In this document: positions 1 to 7,861 of the stretch, one piece after another | How positions within the stretch are numbered: position 1 is the first letter of the stretch | How the letters are laid out: each line of letters begins with the position of its first letter | Assembly (NCBI GenBank): GCA_016840095.1 | Contig: JAEOSZ010000127.1 | Location: 1 to 50,486 of the forward strand | Direction: 5' to 3' | Length of the DNA: 50,486 nt | Source of the DNA: Candidatus Heimdallarchaeota archaeon | Lineage (GTDB): Archaea > Asgardarchaeota > Heimdallarchaeia > Heimdallarchaeales > Heimdallarchaeaceae | Position numbers and translations under genes: made by a program | Notes under the pieces: model-generated | The model's database searches: none | The model's input: the letters and a program-made list of their open reading frames with translations, nothing else | What the model was told of the DNA's origin: nothing

Positions 1-1
1 A

Positions 2-262
2 ATGGAATTCTGTCCAGACTGTGGAAAACTACTGATTCCGAAGAAAAAGGGAAAATCTAAAGCTTTGTATTGTGCTAAATGTGGTTATGAAGACAAACTA
101 GACCAAAGCGAAGGCTACGAGGTTCAAGATGAGGTTAAACATAAAGCTAGTGAGTTGACCGAAGTAATTGAAGTAAGTAGTGAAGAAGGCTTATCCGAAG
201 CTGAACTTGAGGAAAGACGAGAACGATTTATTGAAGGAATAGATTTTCTTGAAACAGAATAG
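2..262 (+). CDS. TFS/RPB9-type N-terminal zinc-ribbon protein
   Basis: A protein of 86 residues with one zinc ribbon at its N-terminus: CPDC (Cys4, Cys7) and CAKC (Cys24, Cys27). This matches the N-terminal ribbon of archaeal transcription factor S and RNA polymerase subunit RPB9. The second, catalytic ribbon of TFS (with its DE dipeptide) is absent; the rest is an acidic tail rich in Glu. So it is not a complete TFS; it may be an RPB9-like or free-standing ribbon protein. The ATG lies one base from the window edge, so an earlier start cannot be excluded. It ends at or just before the start of the THUMP gene and is probably cotranscribed with it. The fold is clear; the role is inferred. Confidence 0.75.
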   Translation: MEFCPDCGKLLIPKKKGKSKALYCAKCGYEDKLDQSEGYEVQDEVKHKASELTEVIEVSSEEGLSEAELEERRERFIEGIDFLETE

Positions 263-308
263 TCAAGAAAGCACTTCTAATGCTAGAGATGATTATTCTT
301 CTTTTATT

Positions 309-1223
309 ATGGTTAGATTCTCTGAAATAGCTATTAAGGGAACTAAAACAAGAAAATGGCTTACTAAGCGGTTGATATCCCATATTGATTACGTATTGAA
401 TTTATATGGAATTTCTGATCTCAAAGTTATAAATGACTATAGTCGCATTTTTGTGGAAACCTCTCATTTATCTAAAGCTGAGAATCTAATTGCAAAATTA
501 GTTCCTGGTGTTTCAAGTTTAAGTATTGTGAGATCTTGTTCATCTGATTTGGATGAGATAAAGGATTGCGTTAAGGAGTATTTTTTTAAGAATTTCAAAG
601 AAGAGATGTCCTTTGCTGTAAGAGCGAGAAGAACGGGAAAACATCATTTTTCCAGTGTAGAACTTGGAAGTATCATAGGTGAATTTATTCTGGAAAATAG
701 TATTCATAAGAATCTACATGTCAACCTCACAGAACCTGAATATACTTTGCAAATTGAAGTAAGAGATAAGAAAGCCTATGTTTTTGATAGTAAATCTAAA
801 GGAATAGGAGGACTTCCAGTAGAGAGTCAAGGCCGTGTATTAGTCGTTATATCTGATGAAGATAGTGATTTACCTAATGCTCTTCAGATTTATAAGAGAG
901 GTGGATCAACTATATTATATTCAATTAAGAATAAAGAAAAAATCAATGAAGATACTCTGCAATCATTTCAGAAGTTGCTTGATTTGCAACCAAAATTAAG
1001 GAATGTAGAAGAGAGAATTTATTTTCCAACTTCTCAATTTGACATTACTCACTTAGTTAGTTTTTACAAAAAGAAAGAATGTCTTGCAATAACAATGTCG
1101 AAAATGATTTTTGATGAGATGTCATTAGAAATTCCAACAGTTATACCGATTTTTGTTCCTCATCTCGTGGTTGATGTTAATAAAAAAGAATTAGAAGATT
1201 TTCTTTCTGTCTCTGTAAATTAA
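309..1223 (+). CDS. ThiI-like THUMP protein with degenerate PP-loop
   Basis: The N-terminal half follows ThiI, the tRNA 4-thiouridine synthetase. It opens with RFSEIAIKG, then a THUMP region with RARRTGKHHFSSVELG, then GIGGLP just before the expected nucleotide-binding loop. ThiI should next have SGGxDS, which adenylates tRNA; here the position reads ISDEDSD, so the PP-loop glycines are gone. The C-terminal third is short and unlike a normal ThiI PP-loop domain. The protein probably keeps tRNA binding but not the adenylation chemistry. The ATG at 309 begins where ThiI proteins usually begin; a TTG at 249 would add 20 residues and overlap the upstream gene by 14 bases. It converges on the AMMECR1 gene, overlapping it by four bases. 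THUMP assignment is strong; loss of activity is inferred. Confidence 0.8.
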   Translation: MVRFSEIAIKGTKTRKWLTKRLISHIDYVLNLYGISDLKVINDYSRIFVETSHLSKAENLIAKLVPGVSSLSIVRSCSSDLDEIKDCVKEYFFKNFKEEMSFAVRARRTGKHHFSSVELGSIIGEFILENSIHKNLHVNLTEPEYTLQIEVRDKKAYVFDSKSKGIGGLPVESQGRVLVVISDEDSDLPNALQIYKRGGSTILYSIKNKEKINEDTLQSFQKLLDLQPKLRNVEERIYFPTSQFDITHLVSFYKKKECLAITMSKMIFDEMSLEIPTVIPIFVPHLVVDVNKKELEDFLSVSVN

Positions 1224-1825
1224 TGTCTAACGATTTCTCCATTAGGAGATTCTTCTGAAAAAATAACTCCTTGAAATTTCTGGACAGTAATTTTCTCTTT
1301 TTTCCAGATATCTATTGGTAAGTAAGCTTTTCTGCAAGTAAATGATAGAAACTCTTCTTTATTCCACTTTTGCTCTATTGGAACTTGTGGGAGCAATAAT
1401 CCCTTGTATCCTTTATATTCAACAATAAGACCATCGCCAGGCACAGATATTTGATCTAGGAGTTCTTGTGGTTTTTCATACTTCACTATTTGAGGAGGTG
1501 TCATAATAGTAACTTCAAAAACAAGGTCAGGTAATTCTTCCTTTCTAACTGGAGAAAATCTTGGATCTTCCATCGTTGAGGATTTTGCTAAATCAATAAC
1601 TTCCTCAAACAGTGGTTTGAAACCTATAGGATAACCAATACATCCTCTAAGAGATGATTCATTATCAGTCTTTGTTTTAACTGTAACAAATGCTCCTGTT
1701 ACAGTTTTTGCTTGCTCAGGAATTGGTTCAGGAACGTTTATTCTTGAACCTTCTATAATCCACTGCTTTGCAGCTGTTCTAGCTAAATTTACTAGATAAA
1801 ATCCAGTTTCATCCTCAATTTGCAT
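1220..1825 (-). CDS. AMMECR1 family protein
   Basis: AMMECR1-domain protein of about 200 residues. The family hallmark LRGCIGYP is present, followed by DPRFSPV and FEVTIMTPP, as in archaeal and human members. The biochemical function of the family is unsettled; the conserved RGCIG motif suggests a catalytic or binding site. It is the last gene of a tight minus-strand operon, CBS protein then Mut7-C protein then this one. The ATG at 1825 is preceded by AGTGAAT at a three-base gap, the pattern used by other genes here. A GTG at 1834, overlapping the upstream gene by eight bases, is the alternative start. Family is certain, role unknown. Confidence 0.9.
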   Translation of the reverse strand: MQIEDETGFYLVNLARTAAKQWIIEGSRINVPEPIPEQAKTVTGAFVTVKTKTDNESSLRGCIGYPIGFKPLFEEVIDLAKSSTMEDPRFSPVRKEELPDLVFEVTIMTPPQIVKYEKPQELLDQISVPGDGLIVEYKGYKGLLLPQVPIEQKWNKEEFLSFTCRKAYLPIDIWKKEKITVQKFQGVIFSEESPNGEIVRH

Positions 1826-1826
1826 T

Positions 1827-2297
1827 TCATTCACTACTATTTATTTCGCTTATAGTTTTTTTGATATCTTGCCAATGACTACCCATCCAGTAGATTTGGT
1901 GACACTTACTGCATTCCCAAAAATCTTCATGATTCTTTGCAGTTCCTTCTGGGATTTTATCGATAATTTCGTCTTTATTTCTTGTTCTTAAATCACCATT
2001 ACAAACACTGCATCTTATTCCTACAGGTGGATAAACAATATTTAAACCAACACTATTTTTTATCTCTATAAGCTGTTCAGTAACTTCGATACTAGAGATA
2101 AACAGATTTTGTAAATTTCGCTTTGAACACATTTGAATTAGTTTTTCTGATCTTGTTAAAATCAATCTCTCTTCTTCTCTTGCAGCTTTAAACATTTCGT
2201 CAATGGATTCTTCAGTACGATATAATGTATCATAACCTAGAAATCGTAAAAACCGGGATAATTTCCCGAGCATTGAATCTGCGTAAAATTTACTCAT
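1827..2297 (-). CDS. Mut7-C RNase-domain protein with zinc ribbon
   Basis: A Mut7-C protein of 156 residues: a PIN-like fold with an inserted zinc ribbon, named after the C-terminus of C. elegans MUT-7 and common as a stand-alone protein in archaea. Visible hallmarks are YADSMLGKLSRFLR at the N-terminus, with Asp7 a likely metal ligand, LILTRS after the second helix, and the ribbon cysteines 96/99 and 129/132. The end motif WECSKCHQIYWMGSHW is canonical. A ribonuclease role is inferred from fold prediction in the literature. Its ATG lies inside the end of the CBS gene (8-base overlap), so translation is probably coupled. Full length, nothing missing. Confidence 0.88.
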   Translation of the reverse strand: MSKFYADSMLGKLSRFLRFLGYDTLYRTEESIDEMFKAAREEERLILTRSEKLIQMCSKRNLQNLFISSIEVTEQLIEIKNSVGLNIVYPPVGIRCSVCNGDLRTRNKDEIIDKIPEGTAKNHEDFWECSKCHQIYWMGSHWQDIKKTISEINSSE

Positions 2298-2877
2298 TAC
2301 TTGCTATCAACTCTTCAGGTGCACAATTAGAACACATGTACAAGCCTTTGCTAAAAATTAGATTATCTGTATATTCTTTGCAATCATCACAGTATCCAGC
2401 TATATCAATATCTACGTCTATTTCTGAACCTTCAGCCATTAACTTTAGATATTCTTGTTCTAGTAAAATCAACTGCGGAACTACTTTGAATACATCTGTA
2501 TCTGTACATATTCCTACAACTTTTCCTTCAGGGTTTGTGATAACAAGATGTCTTATTCCTTCTTTGAACATGGTTTGCATAGCTTGAATAATAGTTAGGG
2601 AGGGAGATGCTGTGATTAAAGGTGAAGACATTGCTTTTTCAGCAGAGACATCTTCTACACGTTTGTTCTTTGCAATAACCTCAATTATATTCTCCTTGGT
2701 AATAATCCCAAGAGTTTTTCCACCATTATCTACTACAACAACAGAACCAATTCGATTTTCAATTAATAGTTTAGCACATACCTCTGTAGAAGTTTTTGGA
2801 GTAACTGTAATAACATTCTTTGTCATAATTTCTTTTACAGCCATGTCGAATTTTTTCTCATCGAATATCGATTTCAT
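2290..2877 (-). CDS. CBS-pair protein with C-terminal zinc ribbon
   Basis: Two CBS domains occupy roughly residues 14-70 and 78-135; they usually sense adenosine nucleotides. A zinc ribbon follows, YCDDC (Cys163, Cys166) and MCSNC (Cys182, Cys185). The typical CBS starts VKEIMTKNVITV and AMSSPLI, each followed by a GIIT or GICT strand, are easy to see. No enzyme domain is attached, so it is a regulatory or nucleic-acid-binding sensor of unknown target. It is the first gene of the CBS / Mut7-C / AMMECR1 operon. The start used is the ATG at 2877; Met12 (2844) is possible but less likely because the upstream frame is well formed. Confidence 0.85.
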   Translation of the reverse strand: MKSIFDEKKFDMAVKEIMTKNVITVTPKTSTEVCAKLLIENRIGSVVVVDNGGKTLGIITKENIIEVIAKNKRVEDVSAEKAMSSPLITASPSLTIIQAMQTMFKEGIRHLVITNPEGKVVGICTDTDVFKVVPQLILLEQEYLKLMAEGSEIDVDIDIAGYCDDCKEYTDNLIFSKGLYMCSNCAPEELIASNE

Positions 2878-2961
2878 TTTTTCAACCTTTGTTCTATAAT
2901 AACGAATAAGTTTGGTTGCTTTAAAGGTTTTACACTATTTGTCAAATTAACTTAGATGCTG

Positions 2962-4977
2962 CTATTCAATTATCTCTGAATCCCCTGGAATGAAAGGAAG
3001 CAAATCATTTACTGTGAGAGCATCAATTTTATATTTCTCTTCCTCTTGGCATTGTTTCATTAATTTACCTTTGATTTCTTTTACAATCTTACCTTTAGGA
3101 ATATCTCCTGGTTTTAATTGTACAAAGATATCAGTTAATTCCTCAATACTATTCACAGGACCACCTATAACTTGTGCATTATTGTCGTAAAGCACTATCC
3201 CAACTGCATGATTAACTTCGATGTTTTTAGAATAGTTTTTTTCTCCATAAATCATTACACTACCTTTTGCAAGGAACTGACCAGATGGAGCTGATAAACT
3301 TACTTGGTCTGGTAGTACGTGATAAACATCACCAATTAATTTCCTAGCCGTCCATAAACTGGAATAACTAAGTGCAAATGTAGCAATTTCTGCTATACAT
3401 TCTTCAGAAAGACCATTTTGTCCATCTTTAACAATAACATAGGGTGCCCCGTGAACATCAGCATGAAAGAATAAATCGTTTTCATCTAGATATGTTTTCA
3501 ATATCCTTTCATTCACTTTTGCATCAGTACCACCAATTACAATGTGATCCTTGCACTTAAACCAATGAAATTTTTCATACCATTTCTTTTGTCGTTTAAT
3601 TACTAGAGGTCTTCCTTCTTTTTCTTGTACAATTGTTTCCTTGGTAGATGCAGTATCTTCTATTAGTTCCTTAGTTCTCTTAATTGCTTGCAGAGCACCA
3701 GGTATTTTTCGTCTACCTTTCTTTGCTTTCTCATAAAAAAGATTTGCACTCTCAGTAATTGTTTTTGTAAAATCTAGCTCAACTAGCTCAAAGTTACCTG
3801 ATTCTTCGTCGAGAAGTTTAACTATAATTGTTTTTGTTCTTGGTTCAAGTTTTTCCATTATTATAGCTGAAGGAATCTTCTTCTCTTTAGCTAAAGATAA
3901 TTTAGAAAGTATTTCTTCCCATGGGACATCAGACCTTCGAGCCTGCAAAATTGTTGACAGAAGTTCATCGACATTCTGAAAATGAGCATACACTAGATCA
4001 CCTTTCTTCTTTTCATTGATTTCTTGATTTCTCAGTTTTTCTAGATGCTGTTCTTGTTTTGCTAGAGTTTTTTGATGTTTTGTTAATTTGTTAGAAACTT
4101 GTGATCGGTCTTCAACAAATTCAGGTTCTTCTTCAAGATTAGAGAAGTACTCATCAATTTCATCGTTGAAAGATAAAGCTTCCTCTTGTTCTAGCTCTTC
4201 ATACCGAGAAAGTGACATGGGAGTGATATCAATAATTTCTCCATCGTCTAAGTATTTCACAGGATCATAATCGTTGTTATTTACAATTTTTTGAAAAGAT
4301 AGAATTTCTTCAGTTATTCTCTTGATATCATTTTCCTGTAAATCTTCAACATTTTTTGATTCAATGCCTGCTCGAGAAAGAATTTCTTTCGAGTAAACTG
4401 GACCTATATCCATCAATTCATTAAGAACAGCAACAATTTTTCCTGAAGAACTATCAATCTTCTCATGTATGATTTTTTCATCAAGATTGGTTATATTAAC
4501 ATCAGATGATGGAGGAAAGATATATTCTTTACCAGGATGAATGTCTCGATCTCTCATTCTTCTGTAGCTATATGCTAAGATGATTTTGTCATTAGGACCT
4601 ATTAAAATGATATTGCCATTACTAAAGAGCTCAATTACAAGTTTGTAATATCCATCTTTGTATGCGATCTCAAGAACTATAACTCTATCAATTTTTCTTT
4701 GATAAAAATTCTTAACAGGTAAATCTCTAATATGTTTCCTCATTGATAATATTTTGTTATTTGGTGTAGAAGGTTTTTTTCGCTCATAATTCGTAATATG
4801 AATGCGTTTCCCTGGCTCAATTAAAAGCTCAAAAGGACTTTCTGTTGTCTTACGAAACCTTAATATAACCAAATTTTGACCGATTGAATAAATATTGTTA
4901 ACCCAGCTGTCAACTATCCTTGGACGTATCTCAGCGACCAAAACAGCTAAGTCAATACTCGATAATGAACTCTTCAT
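2962..4977 (-). CDS. rqcH: NFACT-family ribosome quality-control protein (Rqc2/RqcH type)
   Basis: About 670 residues with the full NFACT plan. The N-terminal NFACT-N region begins SSIDLAVLVAEIR and includes RRMRDRDIHPGKEY. A strongly charged coiled coil follows at about residues 290-345, then the NFACT-R (DUF814) domain with KFHWFKCKDHIVIGG and FFHADVHGAPYVIVK. Homologues (bacterial RqcH, yeast Rqc2, human NEMF) bind the 50S/60S subunit with stalled peptidyl-tRNA and recruit tRNA to extend the chain with alanine or other residues. The ATG at 4977 follows AGTGATT by three bases; a GTG at 4986 would add three residues. It is divergent from the small membrane protein at 4998, with start regions only 20 bases apart. 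Length is normal for archaeal members. Confidence 0.92.
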   Translation of the reverse strand: MKSSLSSIDLAVLVAEIRPRIVDSWVNNIYSIGQNLVILRFRKTTESPFELLIEPGKRIHITNYERKKPSTPNNKILSMRKHIRDLPVKNFYQRKIDRVIVLEIAYKDGYYKLVIELFSNGNIILIGPNDKIILAYSYRRMRDRDIHPGKEYIFPPSSDVNITNLDEKIIHEKIDSSSGKIVAVLNELMDIGPVYSKEILSRAGIESKNVEDLQENDIKRITEEILSFQKIVNNNDYDPVKYLDDGEIIDITPMSLSRYEELEQEEALSFNDEIDEYFSNLEEEPEFVEDRSQVSNKLTKHQKTLAKQEQHLEKLRNQEINEKKKGDLVYAHFQNVDELLSTILQARRSDVPWEEILSKLSLAKEKKIPSAIIMEKLEPRTKTIIVKLLDEESGNFELVELDFTKTITESANLFYEKAKKGRRKIPGALQAIKRTKELIEDTASTKETIVQEKEGRPLVIKRQKKWYEKFHWFKCKDHIVIGGTDAKVNERILKTYLDENDLFFHADVHGAPYVIVKDGQNGLSEECIAEIATFALSYSSLWTARKLIGDVYHVLPDQVSLSAPSGQFLAKGSVMIYGEKNYSKNIEVNHAVGIVLYDNNAQVIGGPVNSIEELTDIFVQLKPGDIPKGKIVKEIKGKLMKQCQEEEKYKIDALTVNDLLPFIPGDSEIIE

Positions 4978-4997
4978 TGAAATCACTGGTGATTAGT

Positions 4998-5414
4998 TTG
5001 GATATAAAAGAAATATTCGCACGGATTAAAAATTATTTGAAAGGTAAGATAACCCGAGGTTATAAGAAAACAAAGGAAGCTTTGAAACCTAAAAATATGT
5101 GGAACAACATTAAAAACTTACCAACTCTCGACAAAGTTTATTGGTCTAAAGTTGTCGCAGCATTCTTTTTTGGAGTTATTTTCGGTGCAGCAAACTTCGT
5201 TGCTTGGCCAGCAGGATTAACAATGTTAGCAATATTTTTAGCTATTTCTACATTCTGGTTTCTAAAATATAGAAAAATAGAAACAGGAATTAAAATCCGT
5301 CAATACTATATGTCTGCAATGTTTCAGTATTTCCTATCATTCATAGCTGTATGGGCATTAATATGGAACATAATTTACGTCCCAATAAGCGACTGGGTTT
5401 TCCCAATTAAATAA
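4998..5414 (+). CDS. Three-TM membrane protein, possible EMC6/Rab5IP-like
   Basis: A basic amphipathic N-terminus of about 45 residues is followed by three membrane segments near residues 52-70, 71-89 and 109-130. The first two are joined by only a short turn (FVAWPAG). A charged loop KYRKIETGIKIRQ comes before the third. This layout, and the small-residue-rich hairpin then an aromatic third helix, resembles EMC6/Rab5IP proteins, for which archaeal relatives have been described; my match is by eye and needs a profile search. The start is probably TTG at 4998, which follows GGTGAT by four bases. Earlier in-frame codons (ATG 4965, TTG 4920) would lie inside the divergent NFACT gene. The next gene follows after 25 bases and is likely cotranscribed. 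Confidence 0.6.
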   Translation: MDIKEIFARIKNYLKGKITRGYKKTKEALKPKNMWNNIKNLPTLDKVYWSKVVAAFFFGVIFGAANFVAWPAGLTMLAIFLAISTFWFLKYRKIETGIKIRQYYMSAMFQYFLSFIAVWALIWNIIYVPISDWVFPIK

Positions 5415-5439
5415 TGAAGCAGAAATACAGGTGATATCT

Positions 5440-5751
5440 ATGAGTTCAAAGAAGAACAAAAAAGAACCTGAACCCAAGATAGAAGAAAAATTACCTTTGA
5501 TGCAAAGACCAAAATTCAAGTTATTTTATACAATGGCAATAATTGCTTTCTTCAGTTTAGGTATTATTTTACTTATTCTTTCTTATTCTATCTGGGCGGA
5601 TAGTAGTTATGCACTTTTTATTGCACTTGGCGTTCTAGGTGTTGGAGTTATCATGCTTACTATGAGATCTTCGTATAAGAGTACTGCTCCAGCAGCTGAA
5701 AAAGAAGAAGAAAAAGATAAAGATACCCTTCAGATGAGAAGTCGAAGATAG
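5440..5751 (+). CDS. Small two-TM membrane protein
   Basis: I do not recognise this family. It has 103 residues: a charged, lysine- and glutamate-rich N-terminus of about 30, two membrane segments (starting at LFYTMAIIAFF and YALFIALGVLG) linked by a short loop, and a charged tail rich in Lys and Glu. Both ends would be on the same side of the membrane. The ATG at 5440 follows AGGTGAT by four bases, which is a better start than the GTG at 5431 that lies within that site. It is 25 bases behind the EMC6-like gene and probably forms a two-gene operon with it, so a joint role in membrane protein handling is possible but unproven. Confidence 0.6.
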   Translation: MSSKKNKKEPEPKIEEKLPLMQRPKFKLFYTMAIIAFFSLGIILLILSYSIWADSSYALFIALGVLGVGVIMLTMRSSYKSTAPAAEKEEEKDKDTLQMRSRR

Positions 5752-5832
5752 TTTCTTTTTCAGCACCAAACACTTTTATTAAGTAATACTATAGAGTTAC
5801 TAACAGTCAAATATTCCGACAAAAATTATAAG

Positions 5833-6204
5833 ATGAACGAAATGGATGAATTGGGATTTCAGGAAAAAGTAGGTCAATTTCTTAATAGATATGGTAAAGT
5901 GAAGAAGTTGAAAGAAGAAAGTATTGATAGTAATAGCAGAATTTTACCATACATTGTTGAAAATGAAGATCAGAAGTTTGCTGTTTTTGCCTATCATTGG
6001 AAAAAAAGTATTGGAACAAATACAATCATTAGAACTGAGCATCAGATTAATGATATGAATTGTGATGGAGCAATAATCATCGGAAATAGATTTTCGCAGA
6101 ACTCCTATGATATGATTAGCGATACAAATAAGAGAAGAACAAAAAGGATAATCCTTATCAAAATGCAAGAAATGGAAGAAATTTTGAACATTGAAGCATA
6201 CTGA
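5833..6204 (+). CDS. Small protein with restriction-endonuclease-like pattern
   Basis: A soluble protein of 123 residues, not assigned with confidence. The middle and end read like the core of a restriction-endonuclease-like fold: a strand FAVFAYHWK, a charged helix, then DGAIIIG, RFSQNSYDM and IILIKMQEMEEI, the order seen in Mrr-type domains (hydrophobic strand, F-S-x-x-A-like helix, final strand). The catalytic pattern is incomplete: the second-strand ExK is replaced by YHWK, so activity may be lost. It has its own upstream AT-rich promoter region (TTTTATTAAG near 5769) and stands alone between the two-TM gene and the lipid synthase. The start could be ATG 5833 or 5842. Confidence 0.5.
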   Translation: MNEMDELGFQEKVGQFLNRYGKVKKLKEESIDSNSRILPYIVENEDQKFAVFAYHWKKSIGTNTIIRTEHQINDMNCDGAIIIGNRFSQNSYDMISDTNKRRTKRIILIKMQEMEEILNIEAY

Positions 6205-6365
6205 CAGAGTGTCTAATTTGAAGATGGAATCCAGCTTTTAACAAAACAACGTTTTATCAGTAGAGAATATGTTAGAAGCCTTATTTTCTAAAATTTTGAG
6301 ATTTTTTGAATGGACAAGTATTACAGAAACATTAAAAAGCAGAAGCTATAAAGTTAGTTAGACTA

Positions 6366-7025
6366 ATGATTTCGCAAATACGTGAGCCCCTTTCAAAGAT
6401 TGCTCAACCAATTATTATTTTCTTTGCAAAAATGAAAATTCATCCCAATGTATTCACATATTTCGGTCTCTTATTATCAATAGCAGCAGGAGTATTTCTT
6501 GCTCTAGAAAATCCACTAGTTGGATTTATTCTTATCTGGTTTGCAGGGACAATGGATTTCATTGATGGTGGAGTAGCACGATATAGAGGATTAGATTCAA
6601 AGAAAGGGTCCTTTATCGATAGTGTAATTGATAGGGTAAGTGACTTAGCCGTTTTTACAGGTATAATTTTCAGTGAATGGGTAGACGGAGTTACTGGTGG
6701 AATAATGGTAGGATCAGCACTTCTGATCAGTTACGTTCGCGCCAAAGGGGAAAGTGTTGGAGTCAAGAGAATGACCATCGGTATTATGGAAAGAGCTGAA
6801 AGATGGATGGTTTTAATGCTATTGCTCTTTATTGCAGTAATTGTACCAAATCAAGCATTCATAGCTACACAATGGTGGATTGCTGGAGAACCGATTTCAT
6901 ATTTCTCAATTGGTTACATGATCTTAACAGCTCTTTGTGTTCTTACAGTTCTTCAAAGATTCATTTATGTATCTGTTCAACTTACAAAAACTGAAACCAC
7001 TCAAGAAGTTCAAGTACAAAAGTAA
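6366..7025 (+). CDS. CDP-alcohol phosphatidyltransferase (archaetidylinositol phosphate synthase-like)
   Basis: An integral membrane enzyme of 219 residues with the complete CDP-alcohol phosphatidyltransferase motif: DFIDGGVARYRG, then GSFIDSVIDRVSD, i.e. D-x2-D-G-x2-A-R-x8-G-x3-D-x3-D. The aspartates bind two metal ions and displace CMP from a CDP-lipid. In archaea this family makes archaetidyl-inositol phosphate, archaetidylserine or archaetidylglycerol phosphate; the opening IREPLSKIAQPI and the later RAKGESVGVK fit the inositol-phosphate type best, though the substrate is inferred. About six membrane segments are present. The start at 6366 lies about 30 bases from a TTAAAAAG box and has no clear Shine-Dalgarno site, so the message may be nearly leaderless. 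Confidence 0.88.
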   Translation: MISQIREPLSKIAQPIIIFFAKMKIHPNVFTYFGLLLSIAAGVFLALENPLVGFILIWFAGTMDFIDGGVARYRGLDSKKGSFIDSVIDRVSDLAVFTGIIFSEWVDGVTGGIMVGSALLISYVRAKGESVGVKRMTIGIMERAERWMVLMLLLFIAVIVPNQAFIATQWWIAGEPISYFSIGYMILTALCVLTVLQRFIYVSVQLTKTETTQEVQVQK

Positions 7026-7151
7026 AAGTAATACTTCTTTTTTTCATAGTTTCCTTTTAAAAGCGTTCAAGTATGCATAGAATACATAATTAGCCCAAAG
7101 GATAAACGTTTTATAGTTAAGAAACTTTGGAACAACAGAAATGGTGATTTT

Positions 7152-7472
7152 GTGGCTAGTAGTAAAACCAAGAAGAACAAGAAGCAGAATATAAATGATT
7201 TAAAAGCTGATAAACAAAAAGAACCAATAGCAGATTTTTCTCAAACTAAAGATATCGTTAAAGCTCTTTCTGGAGAAATTGGTCCATTAGTTGAACAACT
7301 TTTGGGAGCAATTTATAATGTTGAAGTTGCTGAAATTTTTGCAGATTCCTTGATCAAAATATACAAGAAACTAAAGGATGAAGGAATTACTAAAACAACA
7401 GCTGAAAAAATATTATGCGAGTATTCTGCCAATGTTGATCGTTTTGCTGCAATGCTTAAGAAGAAGGAATAG
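7152..7472 (+). CDS. Small helical protein of unknown function
   Basis: Not recognised. It has 106 residues: a lysine-rich, probably disordered N-terminus, then a compact helical segment from about residue 30 with an amphipathic pattern (IVKALSGEIGPLVEQLLGAI, then AEIFADSLIKIYKKLKDEGI). The end, KTTAEKILCEYSANVDRFAAMLKKK, is also helical. No membrane segment and no motif. The start codon is GTG at 7152, placed three bases after GGTGAT. It leads a run of same-strand genes, two of them small and unknown, that ends with the Rab-like GTPase, so a shared role is possible. Confidence 0.6.
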   Translation: MASSKTKKNKKQNINDLKADKQKEPIADFSQTKDIVKALSGEIGPLVEQLLGAIYNVEVAEIFADSLIKIYKKLKDEGITKTTAEKILCEYSANVDRFAAMLKKKE

Positions 7473-7517
7473 CCATTAAATACAACATCTAACAAAGAAT
7501 ATTACTGAGGTACAAAA

Positions 7518-7808
7518 ATGGGTATATTCTCATTCTTAAATCCAATAATTACATTATACTACGGCTTTATTTTAAGGATAAAACTCAGTTGGTATTCTAG
7601 ACAGAAAAAGAAGAGGATTAAAATTGTCAAAGAATTCCTAGCAAATAAACTTGAAAAGGAAAAATATGACAAAAAAACATCAAATAAAATTGTAGAAAAT
7701 TATCTGAAAATTGGAGAAATTTTTCTTGATAGAAAAAATATGCATACAGCATTCAGTGTTAACAAGATACTTGTTCCAAAAAAAACCAGGTCTAAAAGTA
7801 GGGATTAA
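7518..7808 (+). CDS. Small basic protein with hydrophobic N-terminus
   Basis: Not recognised. Of 96 residues, the first 20 or so are hydrophobic and aromatic (LNPIITLYYGFILRI), enough for one membrane or monotopic anchor. The rest is very basic and helical (KKKRIKIVKEFLANKLEKEK), ending in a Lys/Arg/Ser-rich tail. It would sit on the cytoplasmic face of the membrane. It lies 45 bases behind the previous small gene and 53 bases ahead of the coiled-coil gene of the GTPase pair, all on the plus strand. No conserved catalytic residues are visible. Confidence 0.55.
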   Translation: MGIFSFLNPIITLYYGFILRIKLSWYSRQKKKRIKIVKEFLANKLEKEKYDKKTSNKIVENYLKIGEIFLDRKNMHTAFSVNKILVPKKTRSKSRD

Positions 7809-7861
7809 TTGCTTCATTTTAATCTAAAAAACAGTTTATCCATTTCACAATCTTTATTTTT

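Noticed and set aside
5440..5751. Match of the two-helix protein to the PAT10/Asterix chaperone
   Set aside because: Only length and helix number agree; no shared motif.
6269..6361. Open frame of 30 codons between 6204 and 6366
   Set aside because: Too short, overlaps the likely promoter of the lipid synthase, no recognisable features.
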